Source: Filomicrobium sp.
GTDB lineage: Bacteria > Pseudomonadota > Alphaproteobacteria > Rhizobiales > Hyphomicrobiaceae
DNA: 14,892 bases
Assembly (NCBI GenBank): GCA_021775655.1
Contig: JAJFHK010000498.1
Span: 1-14,892 of the forward strand
Reading direction: 5' to 3'
Within the stretch, counting starts at the first letter, position 1. Every line of letters begins with the position of its first letter. The position numbers and the translations under genes were made by a program. The notes below the pieces were generated by a model that saw nothing but the letters and a program-made list of their open reading frames with translations, was not told where the DNA came from and ran no database searches. This document shows, piece after piece, positions 12,449-14,892 of the stretch.

Positions 12449-14892
12449 ATGTTATCTGAGTATCACAATAAGGACGGCTATACCCTCCTGCCTAAGGCAG
12501 TCGAGGGTGCCTTGCGTCGTGGGCTCGGTAGAGCTACAGGCGCGGGCTTGCTCATTGCCATCGCCGTTTGCTGGGTCTCGCTTGTGACATGGTCGGTTAC
12601 CGACCCAAGCCTGACGCACGCTACGCGTGATACTGCGGCAAACCTTTTCGGCTATCCGGGCGCCGTTGTTTCGGACTTGATGCTGCAGACCTTTGGTGTG
12701 GTGAGCACCATGCTGTTGTTGGCGCCAATGTTCTGGGGCCTGGAATTGGTGAGCTCGGGCTGCGTCGCGAGCGCGCGTTGGAAGATTCTAAGCTATTCGG
12801 CATCCGTGTTGAGCCTTGCCGGAGCCTTCTCAATTATTCCCAAGTTTGTGGCTTGGCCGCTTAACCATGGCTACGGCGGTATTGTCGGCGACGGTGTCGC
12901 GGCTGTTGCGGTCTGGGGATTTGCGCATGCAGTTGCCGAATACGCGAACGCGCTCGGGTTTGCTGCTTTGCTAGTCAGCGGGATCTTCTTCGTATTTGCT
13001 TCGCTGGGAGTTGAGGTTGCCCGCATGCGCGAAGTTGCCTCCGGAGTAGCGAAAGAAGCCAAACAATCGGCTCGGCGACGTGGTCGCCAGGGATATCGGG
13101 CTGCCGGCGGAACTGGGCGATATGAGCCGGAGCTTGGATCCCGTGTCGAACCGCAGCCTAGGTCCCCCAGTGAATCACCTGCTGGCCAGCGTGCTGAATC
13201 GCGCTCTGAATCGAGGTTGACCCAAGGTCTACTTCCTGAGCGTCATTGGCGCGAGCCTCGCGCTGAAGAGACAAGTGATTTTCGCCAGCTCGATGAGGTG
13301 CGTCGGTGCACTGAGCCATTCCACAAACCGGCGCCCGAGCGCTTGGCAGAACCGCACGGTGCCAGTCGAGAAGATCGTGGTGCGCCGGAGTTCGTACCGG
13401 CATTCGAAATGGAAGATGAAGACATTGAGATCCGGGGCGAAAACTTCGACTCGGATACCGATTTTGACAGCATGCGCATCGCGCGACGTTTCGCTCCAGA
13501 GATTCGGATGGGAACTCGTAACGCTCTTCGAGAAGTTCTGCGCAATGCATCCCGAGGGCTTATTGAAGAACCGGAAGTGCTGCCTTCTTCAGAAATGCAT
13601 CACGAAGAACCGACGGTACCGAATGAACCTGCGGCTCGGCGGACTGCCGAATCTTCCGCTTCGTATAACGATCCATCGCCGACACCCGAAATTCCGGCCG
13701 CCAGGGTTGAGGAGGATGTTAATGCGAGGGAAACGGCCGATCGGTTAGTGCCCGAAGCAGTGCCGGATGGGCAATGTGAGCGGCAGCGTGATGCTGCAAA
13801 CGTTGAAAGGCCAAAGCGGGCAGTTATGCGTAACCCGGGCGGTTACAACCGGCCTTCGCTTAATCTATTGCAGAATTCTTCAGCAGCGCGGCCCGGTCCA
13901 GAAATGACGGAAGCCGTGCTGCGTGGCACGGCGCGGCTCCTGGAAGATGCCCTTGGGCGCTTCGGGGTGAACGGTAGCGTAGCAGAGGTTCGACCCGGTC
14001 CCGTCATTACTGCTTATGAAATCCAGCTTGAGAAGGGGACGAATCCGCTTCGTGTCGTTGGTTTGGCCGATGACATAGGCAGGGCGATGAATGCGGGCTC
14101 CGTGCGCGTTGCCGTTTTACCGGGTCCATCCTGCCCGTGCATTGTTATTGAGTTGCCGAATGTACATCGCCATCGAGCGTCACTGCGCGAATTGCTGAGC
14201 GGTGAATCCTTCCGGTCATTCGGAGGCAGCCTGCCGGTTGCACTTGGCCATTCGACGGCAGGGCAGCCGATAATTGCCGAACTTGGCGGGTTAACTAACG
14301 TTCTCATTGCCGGGCGCGAGAATACAGGTAAGTCGACCTTGCTCAGGTCGATGCTGCTATCGCTTGTTTATCGAAACAGTGCGGATGACTGCCGGTTCGT
14401 TCTCTTTGATCCAAAGCTCCTGGAATTTGGTTGCTTCAACGGGATACCACATCTCCTGTGTCCGGTCTTAAGTGAGACCGAGAAGATGATGGCCGTACTG
14501 GATTGGATTGTGGCTGAGATTGATGAGCGTGCGCAGCGACTGGCGAAGCTTTCCGCGCGTTCCGTCGAACTTTTCAATAACCGAGTGCGCAACGCCAAGA
14601 AGCGTGGCGAGATGATTGCGCGCACTGTTCATACAGGTTTTTGTGAGAGGACGGGAAAGCCCATCTATGAGCACGAACAGATGGACTTTGAGCCGATGCC
14701 GCATATTTTTGTGGTGATCGATGAGCTTTCTGAGTTGATGAGTGTTGCGCCCCGGCATTTTGAAGAATCACTGCTGAGAATCGCGGAGAAGGGGCGTGCA
14801 GTCGGTGTACATCTGGCGGCCGCGACTAAGACCACCAACGGCTTATGCCTGACGGAGAAAGTGCGGTCGGCGATGGCTAGTTCGATTGCATT
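12449..14892 (+). CDS. ftsK: FtsK/SpoIIIE-type DNA translocase, divergent motor (3' end outside window)
   Basis: Membrane-anchored DNA pump acting at the division septum in chromosome segregation. The frame is open from the ATG at 12449 to the window edge (814 residues). The N-terminus has about four membrane segments (roughly 27-48, 73-96, 110-130, 170-190) with the FtsK-typical WSVTDPSL and NLFGYPGAVVSDL. A long acidic/basic linker spans about 195-480. The motor starts with RPGPVITAYEIQ and VVGLADDI. Walker A is GRENTGKS at 622-629 (14312-14335) instead of the near-invariant GTTGSGKS. Walker B is VVIDELSELM with D758-E759. The segment that normally reads ATQRPS reads ATKTTN here. PGRNxxGIELPN-type residues are also altered to PGPSCPCIVIELPN. 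The DNA-recognition gamma domain would lie outside. Together with dapC it probably forms one unit. Confidence 0.95.
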   Translation, partial: MLSEYHNKDGYTLLPKAVEGALRRGLGRATGAGLLIAIAVCWVSLVTWSVTDPSLTHATRDTAANLFGYPGAVVSDLMLQTFGVVSTMLLLAPMFWGLELVSSGCVASARWKILSYSASVLSLAGAFSIIPKFVAWPLNHGYGGIVGDGVAAVAVWGFAHAVAEYANALGFAALLVSGIFFVFASLGVEVARMREVASGVAKEAKQSARRRGRQGYRAAGGTGRYEPELGSRVEPQPRSPSESPAGQRAESRSESRLTQGLLPERHWREPRAEETSDFRQLDEVRRCTEPFHKPAPERLAEPHGASREDRGAPEFVPAFEMEDEDIEIRGENFDSDTDFDSMRIARRFAPEIRMGTRNALREVLRNASRGLIEEPEVLPSSEMHHEEPTVPNEPAARRTAESSASYNDPSPTPEIPAARVEEDVNARETADRLVPEAVPDGQCERQRDAANVERPKRAVMRNPGGYNRPSLNLLQNSSAARPGPEMTEAVLRGTARLLEDALGRFGVNGSVAEVRPGPVITAYEIQLEKGTNPLRVVGLADDIGRAMNAGSVRVAVLPGPSCPCIVIELPNVHRHRASLRELLSGESFRSFGGSLPVALGHSTAGQPIIAELGGLTNVLIAGRENTGKSTLLRSMLLSLVYRNSADDCRFVLFDPKLLEFGCFNGIPHLLCPVLSETEKMMAVLDWIVAEIDERAQRLAKLSARSVELFNNRVRNAKKRGEMIARTVHTGFCERTGKPIYEHEQMDFEPMPHIFVVIDELSELMSVAPRHFEESLLRIAEKGRAVGVHLAAATKTTNGLCLTEKVRSAMASSIA

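Overview
The window looks like chromosomal DNA of an alphaproteobacterium, probably Hyphomicrobiales. The reasons are the moderately high GC, the use of GTG and TTG as candidate starts, and gene neighbourhoods that I recall from that order: leuS next to yggS, and a DapC-type aminotransferase directly upstream of ftsK. The assignment rests on remembered gene order and protein similarity; no search was run.

Layout from left to right: (1) the 5' two thirds of leuS on the minus strand, cut by the window edge; (2) a gene-free, AT-richer stretch of 532 bases holding nine copies of a short ATCGACAT/ATGTCGAT-type half-site in two clusters; (3) a SoFic-like Fic AMP-transferase gene whose end overlaps the start of yggS; (4) a conserved-looking hypothetical gene closed by a strong terminator; (5) an ammonium transporter gene with its own terminator; (6) a plus-strand run of a fluoroacetate-dehalogenase-type hydrolase, a small secreted SH3b-like protein and a rhodanese, followed by a possible 45-residue small protein; (7) two minus-strand genes, a secreted HExxH protein and the glutathione transferase yghU; (8) a DapC-type aminotransferase followed after 21 bases by ftsK, which runs off the right edge.

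Most genes are housekeeping or metabolic. The hydrolase, rhodanese and YghU could together form a small detoxification or sulfur/thiol group between amtB and dapC-ftsK, but this is inferred only from adjacency.

Two things stand out. First, the Fic protein carries a C-terminal winged-helix domain, and its promoter region holds an ordered array of half-sites spaced at about one or two helical turns. This suggests a self-regulated AMPylation module inserted between leuS and yggS. Second, the FtsK at the expected locus is clearly divergent in its motor domain: the Walker A loop and the usual ATQRP motif are altered although the reading frame is intact.
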